Source: Nitrospinaceae bacterium UBA3496 (GTDB lineage: Bacteria > UBA8248). From it: a stretch of 29,513 bases of DNA. Location of the stretch: NCBI GenBank assembly GCA_002377645.1, contig DFQF01000085.1, positions 1 through 29,513 of the forward strand. Direction: 5' to 3'. The position numbers and the translations under genes are program-made. The notes below the pieces were generated by a model. It was not told the DNA's origin, did not search any database, and saw only the letters and a list, made by a program, of their open reading frames with translations. This document shows, in pieces, positions 1 through 7,061 of the stretch (its first letter is position 1; each line of letters begins with the position of its first letter).

Positions 1-809
1 GTTTTTGTGTTGTTTGAGAAATTTTGTTTCCTTCTGCCCCATTTTTCGGTGAAAAGGAGGAATAAAACAAAAATTAAAAGGACTACAGATAATTGACTCG
101 CTCCAGATATACTATCCATATTCATCCAAACGTCATAGATTCCAGCTGTAAATGTCTCGATTGCAAAAAAATCAACTGTCCCGAAATCGTTTAAAACTTC
201 CATTAGAACAAGAGAAACACCGATAGCCATTGATGGTCTTGCTAGGGGCATGGATATTCTAAAAAAAGTATCCCAGGGACCTCTGCCAAGGGTTCTGCTT
301 ATGTCTATGATAGAAGATGATTGTTCAGAAAAAGAAACTCTTGAAAGTAAGTAAACATATGGATAGAGAACAAAAGTCATCATGAAAATTGCACCCCATA
401 GAGAACGAATCTCGGGGAACCAATATTCTGAAGGAGATTTCCATGAAAAAAGTAATCGTAAAGATTCTTGTATAGAACCACTATACTCTAATAGATCTGT
501 ATAGATAAACGCTATGATATATGCAGGGATAGCCATTGGAAGTAATAAGGACCACTCAAATACTTTTCTTCCAGTAAATTCACAGCAAGTTACGATCCAA
601 GCAGATGAGACCCCTATTAAAAGAGTTCCTATCCCCACGCCAATCATTAAAAAGAAAGTTGTATAAGTATAACGAAAGAGTACGGTGTCAATGAGATGTT
701 TCCAGATATCGTCGCTTGGAAAGGTAGCTAACCATAAAATGGCAATGATTGGACCGGCAATCATTAGGGTGATCAGTAAAATAGGAAAATCAAATTTTTT
801 CGTTTGCAT
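1..809 (-). CDS. fbpB: Fe(III) ABC transporter permease, FbpB/SfuB type (3' part outside window)
   Basis: The gene runs off the left edge; 269 codons of its N-terminal half are visible, against about 540 residues for the family. It would form the inner-membrane channel that passes ferric iron delivered by the periplasmic binding protein. Reading starts at an ATG preceded by AGGA and is open to the edge. Hydrophobic helices are visible near residues 9-29, 51-72, 86-104, 138-156, 194-206 and 239-253. An EAA-type loop that contacts the ATPase lies near residues 170-193 (SRTLGRGPWDTFFRISMPLA). It lies downstream of the iron-binding protein gene with a terminator hairpin between them. The matching ATPase gene, if present, would be beyond the left edge. 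Family membership is quite secure; iron as substrate is inferred from the neighbour. Confidence 0.88.
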   Translation of the reverse strand, partial: MQTKKFDFPILLITLMIAGPIIAILWLATFPSDDIWKHLIDTVLFRYTYTTFFLMIGVGIGTLLIGVSSAWIVTCCEFTGRKVFEWSLLLPMAIPAYIIAFIYTDLLEYSGSIQESLRLLFSWKSPSEYWFPEIRSLWGAIFMMTFVLYPYVYLLSRVSFSEQSSSIIDISRTLGRGPWDTFFRISMPLARPSMAIGVSLVLMEVLNDFGTVDFFAIETFTAGIYDVWMNMDSISGASQLSVVLLIFVLFLLFTEKWGRRKQNFSNNTK

Positions 810-894
810 TTCCTGCTTCTCATTTTGGTGTCCCCATGAAGCGCATGGAGGACTGGCAAGTAAAAAAATGCGCCACGTAAGGACTATTTAAAGC

Positions 895-940
895 AAAAAA
901 ATCGGCAGCTAAAAGATTTTAGAAAATTAGCTGCCGATTT
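895..940 (-). terminator. Intercistronic terminator/attenuator hairpin between fbpA and fbpB
   Basis: A perfect 14-bp inverted repeat (AAATCGGCAGCTAA, 14-base loop, TTAGCTGCCGATTT) is followed on the minus strand by a run of seven T residues. This is the classic form of a Rho-independent terminator for leftward transcription. It sits 13 bases after the stop codon of the binding-protein gene and before the permease gene of the same apparent operon, so it probably lowers permease mRNA relative to binding-protein mRNA, or protects the upstream message from decay. Confidence 0.85.
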
Positions 941-952
941 ATAAAACAGTGA

Positions 953-1990
953 CTACTTGTTGAAATTGACTTTGTCTACCAATTTCGAAGCAGAACTTCG
1001 TAACTCAGCAATCTTTGAGAGTTTGACGTTATCAGCCTGAAAACTACCCCAAGACTCAACAAGAGGGTGAATTTTGATTCCGCTTTTAACTGGATACTCA
1101 AAGTTTTGATGTGCATACATCTCTTGTGCAAATTTTCCACTTAAGAATTCAATTAATTTAATTGCGTTTCCTTTGTTTTTTGCACTTTTTGTTACTGCAG
1201 CACCACTGATATTTACATGAGTTCCTCTGTTTCCTTGATTTGGGAATACTAAATATACAGATTTAGCCCATTTTTTCTGAACAGGTTTTTTCTTGTTGGT
1301 TTGCATTTTCCCCATGTAGTAAGTATTTCCAATTGCTAGGTCGCAAACACCAGAATAAATTCCTTTTACTTGTGCTCTGTCGTTACCTTGAGGTTTTCTG
1401 GCTAAATTCGAATGTAGTCCTCTTAGCCATTTTTCTGCAACAGTACTGCCATGAGCATTCATTATTGATGCGAATAGGGAAAGGTTGTAAGCATGTTTTC
1501 CAGAACGTATGCATATCTTGCCTTTCCATTTTGGGTCTGCTAAATCTTCATAATTTTTAATAGCCCCTTTTTTTACTCTTTCTTTACTTGCATAAACGAT
1601 ACGAGCTCTTGTAGTTAATCCATACCAAAATCCCTTAGGATGACGATATTCAGATGGGATATTTCTGTTTAATATAGAAGATTTGATTGGCTGTAAAAGT
1701 CCTGCTTTTTCAAGTTTGCTAAGTCTACTGATATCTACAGTTAATACTGCATCAGCAGAACCAGGTTTTGCCTTGATTTTCTGGAGCATCCCTTTTTTAG
1801 CATAAACAACGTTTGTAACGATTCCAGTTTGTTTATTGAATTCGTTAAGGAGTGGCATAATGAGAAATGGTTGGCGATAAGAATATAGGTTTACTTCTTT
1901 GCCTGCCATAGCTTTATTTGCCGCAAATGACGATACTGCAACTAAGATTGACATGAAAACAATTGCAACTTTTTTTGTAAAACTGTTCAT
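953..1990 (-). CDS. fbpA: Periplasmic Fe(III)-binding protein, FutA/FbpA (IdiA) type
   Basis: This 345-residue solute-binding protein of an iron ABC transporter captures ferric iron in the periplasm. Residues 1-29 form a signal peptide (basic start, hydrophobic core, AMA before the likely cleavage site). The mature part carries the FutA-type signatures VNLYSYRQPF (about 33-42), GLTTRARIVYAS (124-135), DPKWKGKIC (152-160), NLARKPQGNDRAQVK (195-209) and NTYYMGKM (222-229). The tyrosines near 36, 38, 224 and 225 are plausible iron ligands by family comparison. The ATG is preceded by GAAGGAAA. It follows a DtxR-like regulator and a FeoA-like gene, and precedes the permease gene after a terminator hairpin. 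I did not find a convincing separate promoter in the 103 bases upstream. The names fbpA and futA are both used for this family. Confidence 0.93.
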   Translation of the reverse strand: MNSFTKKVAIVFMSILVAVSSFAANKAMAGKEVNLYSYRQPFLIMPLLNEFNKQTGIVTNVVYAKKGMLQKIKAKPGSADAVLTVDISRLSKLEKAGLLQPIKSSILNRNIPSEYRHPKGFWYGLTTRARIVYASKERVKKGAIKNYEDLADPKWKGKICIRSGKHAYNLSLFASIMNAHGSTVAEKWLRGLHSNLARKPQGNDRAQVKGIYSGVCDLAIGNTYYMGKMQTNKKKPVQKKWAKSVYLVFPNQGNRGTHVNISGAAVTKSAKNKGNAIKLIEFLSGKFAQEMYAHQNFEYPVKSGIKIHPLVESWGSFQADNVKLSKIAELRSSASKLVDKVNFNK

Positions 1991-2093
1991 CTTTATTTCC
2001 TTCTTAAGAGGTTAGTGATATAGCCTTCCTCTCAAATTTGGCTGCGTATAATTAGCTGAATTGAGACTCTTGCAGGTGTATTGTAAATAGAAA

Positions 2094-2279
2094 TTATTTC
2101 TTTAGGATTAGTTTTCCGTTTTTTGTCTTCTCCAAAACATAATTCTCATTCAAATGCTTAATTTTCACTGAATCTGCACTTGTGTTAGCAAAGAGTTCGG
2201 AAGATTCAATTTGAATATCGTTATTATATTGAAACCCTATGCCGAGGGAGACAGCAGTTACTTTATTGTCCTTGTTCAT
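2094..2279 (-). CDS. Small FeoA-like (SH3-like) protein coupled to the DtxR-like regulator
   Basis: A 61-residue protein. A stretch from about residue 12 (LGIGFQYNNDIQIESS) to the end (VKIKHLNENYVLEKTKNGKLIL) follows the beta-strand pattern of FeoA domains: an LG-x-G turn, an 'I-x-I' strand, then a strand ending before a Lys-rich tail. Such SH3-like domains occur alone as FeoA or as the C-terminal third of DtxR-type repressors. Its ATG overlaps the TGA of the regulator gene (ATGA), which points to translational coupling and roughly equal synthesis. No feoB is present in the window. It may be the detached C-terminal domain of the regulator acting in trans, or an accessory factor for iron transport. 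The assignment rests on pattern, not on strong identity, because the protein is so short. Confidence 0.6.
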   Translation of the reverse strand: MNKDNKVTAVSLGIGFQYNNDIQIESSELFANTSADSVKIKHLNENYVLEKTKNGKLILKK

Positions 2280-2815
2280 ATTAATCTATACTCCTCATTT
2301 GTACTTACATCACAGTGAAAACTACATGAAGGACAGTTGTCGTCACTTTCACAATCTCTTTGATATTTTTTAAATATCTCTAGTAATTCACTGTTTTCTT
2401 TTGATTCAAAGAAACGTAAAAGATCAAGGAAGCGATTTAGGGAAGTAGGGCTTACATAGTGTTCCATAAGACAAGCGTCTAAAAATGCTTTTTCTTCATT
2501 TACACCTAAAATTTCTGTCAAGAAATTAACCAATATAGAAAATTTTCCAGAAACATTGATTGCTTGTTCCTCACCTTTTTTTGTTAGGAGTATACTTTCG
2601 TATATTTTATGGTCTACAAGTTTATTGGCAATTAGTTTTTTTAAAGCATTTGAGACAGCGGGTTTGGCAACTTTTAGTTTTTCAGCAACATCAGTTACGC
2701 GTGCATATCCTTTTTCTTTTTGTAGTTCGTGAATTGTTCGAAGATAATGTTCCAAGCTGGGAGTAAGGATTTTCTTCTCAGTCATGAGTCTTTTAGTCAT
2801 TAATCTTTTTGTCAT
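2276..2815 (-). CDS. DtxR/MntR-family metal-dependent transcriptional regulator with C-terminal cysteine cluster
   Basis: This 179-residue protein aligns with the DNA-binding and dimerisation domains of DtxR/MntR. SLEHYLRTIHELQKEKGYAR (20-39) leads into a winged helix (about 39-80). DACLMEHYVS (113-122) matches the C-x-x-E-H metal motif of DtxR. The position equal to DtxR Met10 (MntR Asp8) is His23, and the position equal to DtxR His79 is Phe92, so the metal site differs from both models. After residue 154 comes Cys155-x5-Cys161-x2-Cys164-x3-Cys168 with His167, a likely extra metal or Fe-S site. The usual SH3-like third domain is missing but is encoded by the next, overlapping gene. The first of three in-frame ATGs has the best Shine-Dalgarno (AGAAGG, 5 bases before the ATG). 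It probably represses itself and the iron transporter. Confidence 0.88.
   Translation of the reverse strand: MTKRLMTKRLMTEKKILTPSLEHYLRTIHELQKEKGYARVTDVAEKLKVAKPAVSNALKKLIANKLVDHKIYESILLTKKGEEQAINVSGKFSILVNFLTEILGVNEEKAFLDACLMEHYVSPTSLNRFLDLLRFFESKENSELLEIFKKYQRDCESDDNCPSCSFHCDVSTNEEYRLI
2786..2815 (-). repeat. 15-bp tandem repeat at the start of the regulator gene
   Basis: The coding sequence begins with two near-identical 15-base units (ATGACAAAAAGATTA and ATGACTAAAAGACTC), and a third partial unit begins ATGACTGAG. Each unit supplies an in-frame ATG, giving the protein start MTKRLMTKRLMTEKK. The repeat keeps the reading frame, so copy-number change would only lengthen or shorten the N-terminus. 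Confidence 0.8.
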
Positions 2816-2831
2816 AAGTACCTTCTAGTAT

Positions 2832-2877
2832 GTTAATCATAATTAAGAAAGTTAACCATAGATTAACATTGTTAATC
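2832..2877. promoter_or_regulatory. Array of GTTAATC inverted repeats, likely DtxR-like operators
   Basis: Three related sites follow each other. 2832-2848 is GTTAATC-ATA-AATTAAG, with five of seven arm positions symmetric. 2851-2867 is GTTAACC-ATA-GATTAAC, with six of seven. 2861-2877 is GATTAAC-ATT-GTTAATC, a perfect 7-bp inverted repeat that shares an arm with the second. GTTAA half-sites begin at 2832, 2851 and 2871, so they recur every 19-20 bases, close to two helical turns. The size and TTAAC core resemble known DtxR- and MntR-type operators. They overlap the promoter of the adjacent DtxR-like gene, so autoregulation is the simplest reading. Confidence 0.7.
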
Positions 2878-2883
2878 TGTCAA
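2855..2883 (-). promoter_or_regulatory. Sigma-70-type promoter of the regulator-feoA-like-fbpAB unit
   Basis: On the minus strand a consensus -35 box TTGACA (2878-2883) is followed by a 17-base spacer and the -10 box TATGGT (2855-2860). The spacer is exactly the perfect inverted repeat GATTAAC-ATT-GTTAATC, and a second inverted repeat covers the -10 box. Transcription would begin near 2848, about 33 bases before the regulator start codon. The promoter begins 12 bases after the stop codon of the upstream ROK kinase gene, separating the iron module from that gene. Confidence 0.75.
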
Positions 2884-2895
2884 CTAAATTTTGTA

Positions 2896-3813
2896 TTATT
2901 TTACGAAAGTTTGGATAGAACCATAGGTGCCAGACCAGATTCCAAGTTTGCCTATATTGATTTTAGTCTTTTTGAATAGACCGTCTAAGGATAGCTCTTC
3001 GCATTTTTGAAGGGAATAGGGAAGGAAATACTTTCTAGCTTTAGTTAATCCTCCAGTTAGAATAATTGTTTCTGGATTTATAAGGTTTATGATATTGCTC
3101 ATAGCAATGCCTAAATAAACTCCAGATTCTTTAAATATCTCCTTACTTCTTTTATCTCCGAGCCTGCAAAGATTTGAGATTTCTAAGGGGGTAATCTTTT
3201 CTAGTTTGCCAATTTTACTTTTCGGATAAAGTTTCGCAAATGTTTCTGCTCTTTTTTTGATTGCCCATCCTGAGAAATATGATTCTAAACAACCTTTAAC
3301 TCCACAATTACATAAATTTCCATTTGCTTTTATACAGGTATGGCCTATTTCTGAAGCTGTTCCAAAGTTCCCTTCCCATAAAGAATGATTGTTAATGAAA
3401 GCGCCGCCTATTCCAGTTCCCAGAGTAAGAAGAAATATACTGCTGTATTTTTTTTTGAATCCAATGGAATGCTCTCCTATTGCAGCAGCGTTTGCATCGT
3501 TCATGATACTAATAGGAACATTAGGGAATTCTCCTTTTAGAAATTGCATGAATTTAGAAAATTTAAAATTAGGCAGATTGGGAGAATTAACGAGTTTCTT
3601 GTTTTTGTTCAATAGTCCTGCTACAGAAATTCCTATGCCAAATATGTTCTTTTTTCTTGCAAACTTAATTTTTGATTGAGTTATAAATTTTGTTAGATTT
3701 TTTTCTATTTCGGTTTCCGCAGTTTTGAAAATCTTTTTATTAACAATTTCCCCGGATAACTTGAAAATTGCCGATTTTAGATTCGTTCCTCCTATATCTA
3801 TCCCTATTAACAT
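2896..3813 (-). CDS. ROK-family sugar kinase (glucokinase/N-acetylhexosamine kinase-like)
   Basis: A 305-residue cytosolic kinase of the ROK family, close to the usual 300-320. It would phosphorylate a hexose or N-acetylhexosamine with ATP. Visible motifs are the phosphate-binding DIGGTN (6-11), the catalytic-base segment MNDANAAA (104-111, Asp106), the second phosphate loop LGTGIGG (131-137), the sugar-binding EIGH (155-158) and the zinc motif C168-N-C170-G-V-K-G-C175. All expected residues are present. There is no N-terminal winged helix, so it is a kinase and not a ROK repressor. It lies 33 bases downstream of the DUF3047 gene, in line with glycerate kinase, and probably shares their transcript. 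The exact sugar cannot be told from the sequence. Confidence 0.9.
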   Translation of the reverse strand: MLIGIDIGGTNLKSAIFKLSGEIVNKKIFKTAETEIEKNLTKFITQSKIKFARKKNIFGIGISVAGLLNKNKKLVNSPNLPNFKFSKFMQFLKGEFPNVPISIMNDANAAAIGEHSIGFKKKYSSIFLLTLGTGIGGAFINNHSLWEGNFGTASEIGHTCIKANGNLCNCGVKGCLESYFSGWAIKKRAETFAKLYPKSKIGKLEKITPLEISNLCRLGDKRSKEIFKESGVYLGIAMSNIINLINPETIILTGGLTKARKYFLPYSLQKCEELSLDGLFKKTKINIGKLGIWSGTYGSIQTFVK

Positions 3814-3846
3814 AGATTCTCATTTATTTTTTAGAAAAGGTTCTTG

Positions 3847-4548
3847 TTAATTACTTTTTTTGGATGATAATCCCTTGAAAGCGATTTTCTTTATAAAACT
3901 TTCAGCAGAATCATCCGTGTCGTCAGAGTCAATCATTATCGAAATACCTCCTATCTTAGGAGGAGATGAAGAGAAGATCTTCTTGTAATCTTCAAAAACG
4001 TTTCTCCTTTCAGTAATCCACTTTTTCAAATCTTTCTTTCCGCTTCTAACAACAATGTAGTGAACCATGAGTTGTTTTCGGCTTCTGAAAATCTTTCCTT
4101 TTGGTACATTAGAATCCCAAATATATGCAATAAGTCTACTATTTAACATGCTAGGAAATCTTGGGAAAACAACATAAATTCCTATTGCTTGATCGTCTTT
4201 AGAATAATGTTTAGCAGACCCTCTTTCTGGTATTTTTGTAGCTTTCCAGGTCCATTCTAAAATAGGAGATTTTTGTACATCTAATTTAATTTCTTTGTAT
4301 ATTGAGATTGCTGATGCCTTGCTTCTTAAACGATAAATTTTTTCTTCTTTTTCTTCTATTAACTTAAGATCAGGTTTCCCTCTCCATATTTTAAGTATCC
4401 AACCCAGAGGGATATTTGAATCTTTTTTTATTTTAATATTATTGAAGTCAGCTATAGTAATATTTTGTGCATAAGAAAAACTGGTATTAATAAGAATATA
4501 AAAGAAAAGCAAAAAAAATAAATTTCTAATGTGGATGCGGCTAAACAA
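3847..4548 (-). CDS. DUF3047 secreted protein
   Basis: A 233-residue protein with a signal peptide (residues 1-27, hydrophobic core FFLLFFYILI, cleavage probably after SYA). The rest matches the DUF3047 pattern: W-x-W in LEWTWKATKIP, the pair DDQAIGIYVVFPRF, an AYIWDSNVPKG segment, a W followed by ERRNVFEDYKKIF, and near the C-terminus ISIMIDSDDTDDSAESF. The family has no known biochemical function; the acidic DSDDTDD segment could bind a cation or a carbohydrate, but this is only inference. It lies 29 bases after the glycerate kinase gene and 33 bases before the ROK kinase gene, so the three are probably co-transcribed. Location outside the cytoplasm is inferred from the signal peptide. Confidence 0.85.
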   Translation of the reverse strand: MFSRIHIRNLFFLLFFYILINTSFSYAQNITIADFNNIKIKKDSNIPLGWILKIWRGKPDLKLIEEKEEKIYRLRSKASAISIYKEIKLDVQKSPILEWTWKATKIPERGSAKHYSKDDQAIGIYVVFPRFPSMLNSRLIAYIWDSNVPKGKIFRSRKQLMVHYIVVRSGKKDLKKWITERRNVFEDYKKIFSSSPPKIGGISIMIDSDDTDDSAESFIKKIAFKGLSSKKSN

Positions 4549-4577
4549 TTTCTGTCCTATTCAATTCTGATTTTAAG

Positions 4578-5912
4578 TTATCTTATAAGTAAAACTATAA
4601 TATCCATTACGTTTGTTCCTGTTGGACCGGTTTTAAAAAGTGATTTTCTAGATTTCAGAAATATATTGCTGTTATTGTTACGTAAGGCCTCGTCTGAGTC
4701 AATATTGAGTTTTTTTGAATTTATAGTTCTTCCATTAACAATTGCACCGGAAGAAGTTGTTGGGCCGTCTTTACCGTCAGTGCCAGATGCAAGTAAAACA
4801 ATCTTGGAAATGCCCTTAATTTCTTTTGCAAATTTTAGAGCGAGTTCTTGACATCTTCCCCCTTTTCCATTGCCATTGACTGTGACTGTAGTCTCTCCTC
4901 CACAAATTATACACGTAGGAAGTAATCGTTTGTCTTTCTCTTCTTTAGCGATTTTTGACAAATATTTTCCGACTTCATTTGCTTCACCATGTAAGTTTCT
5001 GGAAAGAATTTTTGTTTTGTAGCCTAAAGATTTTGCTTTTTTAGAAGATGCTGTAATAGCTGTATTGAGATCGGACATCATAAAAAAATAAGTTTTGTTT
5101 TTTGTAAGTAGTTTTCGTGAAGGAGTTTCCTGTATTTTTCCTACCATTCCCTGTTCTATATGTTTTTCTATATTTTTTGGGCATTTCCCCCACAGTTCCT
5201 TACTCATTAGAATATTATATGCATCATGAAATGAACTGTTGTCTCCATAAGTAGGGCCGGAGCCAATTACATCGAGTTTGTTTCCAATAACATCTGAAAT
5301 ATAAAGAGTGATTAATTTTGCAGGCAATGTTTTAATTGCTAGCTGTCCCCCTTTTATTTGCGAGAGGTGTTTTCGGATGCAATTCAGTTCATTGATCGTA
5401 GCTCCAGAGTTTAATAGTTTTTGTGTTAACCATGATTTTTCTTCTAGTTCTATTCCATTTGCAGGTTTTACCAAAAGTGAAGAGGCTCCACCTGAAAGAA
5501 GGAAAATCACAAGATCATTCTCCCCGCAACTTTGTACTAGGTTGATAATTTTATTTGTATGGGTAATTCCATTCTTGTCTGGCAGAGGATGTGATGCCTC
5601 AAGTACTTCGGTTTTTTCGCATTTCTTCTTGTGTTTGTAAGGAGTAATAACAATACCCGATGATATGACATCTTTTATTTTTTTTTCTAATGAATAAGCC
5701 ATTTGAGACGATGCTTTCCCTGCCCCAATTACAAACACTTTTCCTTTGGGTGATAGAGCAAAGTCAGTTTTTGAAATCCTGATTACTTTATTTTTTTCAT
5801 TTTTTATCAGTTTTATTTGTTTCGAGAAACTTTCATTTGGTTTGCATTCATTCAGGCCAGAGTAAAATATTGAAATTGCATCTTTCTTAATAGAGTTCTT
5901 ATGTTTTTTCAT
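4578..5912 (-). CDS. Glycerate 2-kinase, MOFRL family (GckA/TtuD type)
   Basis: A 444-residue cytosolic enzyme that phosphorylates D-glycerate, by family to 2-phosphoglycerate, feeding serine-cycle, tartrate or glyoxylate-derived carbon into glycolysis. The N-terminal domain has VFVIGAGKASSQMA (59-72, with the key Lys66), the glycine-rich loop LLSGGASSLL (138-147), and further on RKHLSQIKGGQLA and SDVIGNKLDVIGSGPT. The C-terminal MOFRL domain contains GGETTV, GGRCQELAL and ASGTDGKDGPT. Length and motifs are complete. The ATG is preceded by AAGGAAA. It is the first gene of a leftward group with DUF3047 and ROK genes, and is divergent from the AcoX-like gene across 111 bases. No hydroxypyruvate reductase or tartronate-semialdehyde gene is adjacent, so the source of glycerate is unclear. 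It could be called gckA, ttuD or garK2 in different systems. Confidence 0.92.
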   Translation of the reverse strand: MKKHKNSIKKDAISIFYSGLNECKPNESFSKQIKLIKNEKNKVIRISKTDFALSPKGKVFVIGAGKASSQMAYSLEKKIKDVISSGIVITPYKHKKKCEKTEVLEASHPLPDKNGITHTNKIINLVQSCGENDLVIFLLSGGASSLLVKPANGIELEEKSWLTQKLLNSGATINELNCIRKHLSQIKGGQLAIKTLPAKLITLYISDVIGNKLDVIGSGPTYGDNSSFHDAYNILMSKELWGKCPKNIEKHIEQGMVGKIQETPSRKLLTKNKTYFFMMSDLNTAITASSKKAKSLGYKTKILSRNLHGEANEVGKYLSKIAKEEKDKRLLPTCIICGGETTVTVNGNGKGGRCQELALKFAKEIKGISKIVLLASGTDGKDGPTTSSGAIVNGRTINSKKLNIDSDEALRNNNSNIFLKSRKSLFKTGPTGTNVMDIIVLLIR

Positions 5913-6023
5913 CGAAAGTTTCCTTTTTTAGATTCTTCTTTCATACTACTCTTTTATTCTTTTGAATTATAGTTTCCTCTGGACTCTTTTTGTCTTGAAT
6001 TATTGATCTAAGGGATTTGTAGG

Positions 6024-7052
6024 ATGAAAAAAAATAAAAGCAGTGTTGGTATTATTGCTAATCCGCATTCTGGGAAAGATGTGAGGAGGATAGTTTCTTT
6101 AGCTAGTTCTTTCAGTAATCATGAAAAACTTCTCATATTAAAGAGAGTGGTTTCAGGATTAATCTCTAGTAAAGTAAAAAATATATATTTTTTAAAAGAT
6201 GCGGGTTCTCTTGGTTCCTCAGTTGTTGATGAGATGGGGGGAGAGGTAGAAAATCAAGGAGCAACAAAGTTCCATCTTTTAGATATAAGTTCTAATGGAA
6301 CCACGGAGGATTCTATTAAAGCCGCAGCCTTAATGAAAAAAAAGAAGATAGATGCAATTATTGCATTGGGTGGAGATGGAACTAGCAGAGCTGTTTCCAA
6401 AGGGTGTGGAGACATTCCTTTAATTGCTCTTTCTACTGGAACAAATAATGTTTTCCCAAAAAATATTGAAGGTACAATTGCTGGACTTGCCGCAGGTTTT
6501 TATGTGAATGACCCTAAGTTTTATTCTTCTCAGGTGAGAAAAACAAAGTGTCTTTCATTGATTTTCAAGTCAGGTCAAAAAGAGAAAGCCCTTGTCGATA
6601 TTGCTCTTGTTCGAGAATCTTATGCGGGTGCCAAAGCAGTGTGGGATATTTCTAAATTGGAATTTTTGGCTCTGACCTGCTGTATACCTGGTAGTCTTGG
6701 TCTTTCCTCAATAGGGTGTAGTTTTGTATCTATCGCACCAGAAGAAAAGGAAGGGTTGTTTTTGAAAATGTCTAAAAGAAGGACGAAGAATGGAAAGCGA
6801 GTGATGTCTCCTATAGCTCCGGGAATGGTTGTTCCTGTCAATGTTTCTAGTTTTAAAAAAATCAAGATGAAAACCCCCTTTGAATATAAGGCGTCATCTA
6901 ATTCTGTTATTGCTTTTGATGGTGAAAGGGAGGTTGTTTTAGAGAAGGGAGAATCATTTACTGTTAGCTTAGAGGACAAAGGTCCAAGGGTTTTAGAAGT
7001 TTATGAAATTATGAGAATTGCTGCTGAACGCGGAGATTTTGAATTTGAATAA
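6024..7052 (+). CDS. ATP-NAD kinase-like protein, AcoX type
   Basis: A 342-residue protein of the NAD-kinase/diacylglycerol-kinase fold. The start has GIIANPHSGKDVRR (9-22), the fold's first strand and loop. The nucleotide motif ALGGDGTSRAV (114-124) is followed by IALSTGTNNVFP (134-145), where classical NAD kinases have an 'GT.N.LGFL' segment. The longer spacing and the PHSGKD start fit the AcoX branch found near acetoin-degradation genes, but no acoABC genes are here. The C-terminal half is beta-rich as in NAD kinases, with FDGEREV near residue 305. Substrate is unknown; it need not be NAD. The ATG is preceded by AAGGG about nine bases upstream. It is divergent from glycerate kinase and is followed after 110 bases by the Gld-like ABC genes. 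Confidence 0.8.
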   Translation: MKKNKSSVGIIANPHSGKDVRRIVSLASSFSNHEKLLILKRVVSGLISSKVKNIYFLKDAGSLGSSVVDEMGGEVENQGATKFHLLDISSNGTTEDSIKAAALMKKKKIDAIIALGGDGTSRAVSKGCGDIPLIALSTGTNNVFPKNIEGTIAGLAAGFYVNDPKFYSSQVRKTKCLSLIFKSGQKEKALVDIALVRESYAGAKAVWDISKLEFLALTCCIPGSLGLSSIGCSFVSIAPEEKEGLFLKMSKRRTKNGKRVMSPIAPGMVVPVNVSSFKKIKMKTPFEYKASSNSVIAFDGEREVVLEKGESFTVSLEDKGPRVLEVYEIMRIAAERGDFEFE

Positions 7053-7061
7053 AATTTCATC

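Noticed and set aside
685..891. Open frame of 68 codons on the plus strand
   Set aside because: It lies opposite the start of the iron permease gene and over the terminator region; no known domain and no ribosome site.
1333..1560. Open frame of 75 codons opposite the iron-binding protein gene
   Set aside because: It lies wholly inside a well-supported gene on the other strand; composition looks like a shadow.
2089..2101. Inverted repeat AGAAATTATTTCT near the end of the FeoA-like gene as a Fur or Irr box
   Set aside because: Only 6-bp arms, AT-only apart from one pair, and mostly inside coding sequence; likely chance.
4531..4851. Open frame of 106 codons opposite glycerate kinase
   Set aside because: It covers the C-terminal MOFRL coding part and has no recognisable domain.
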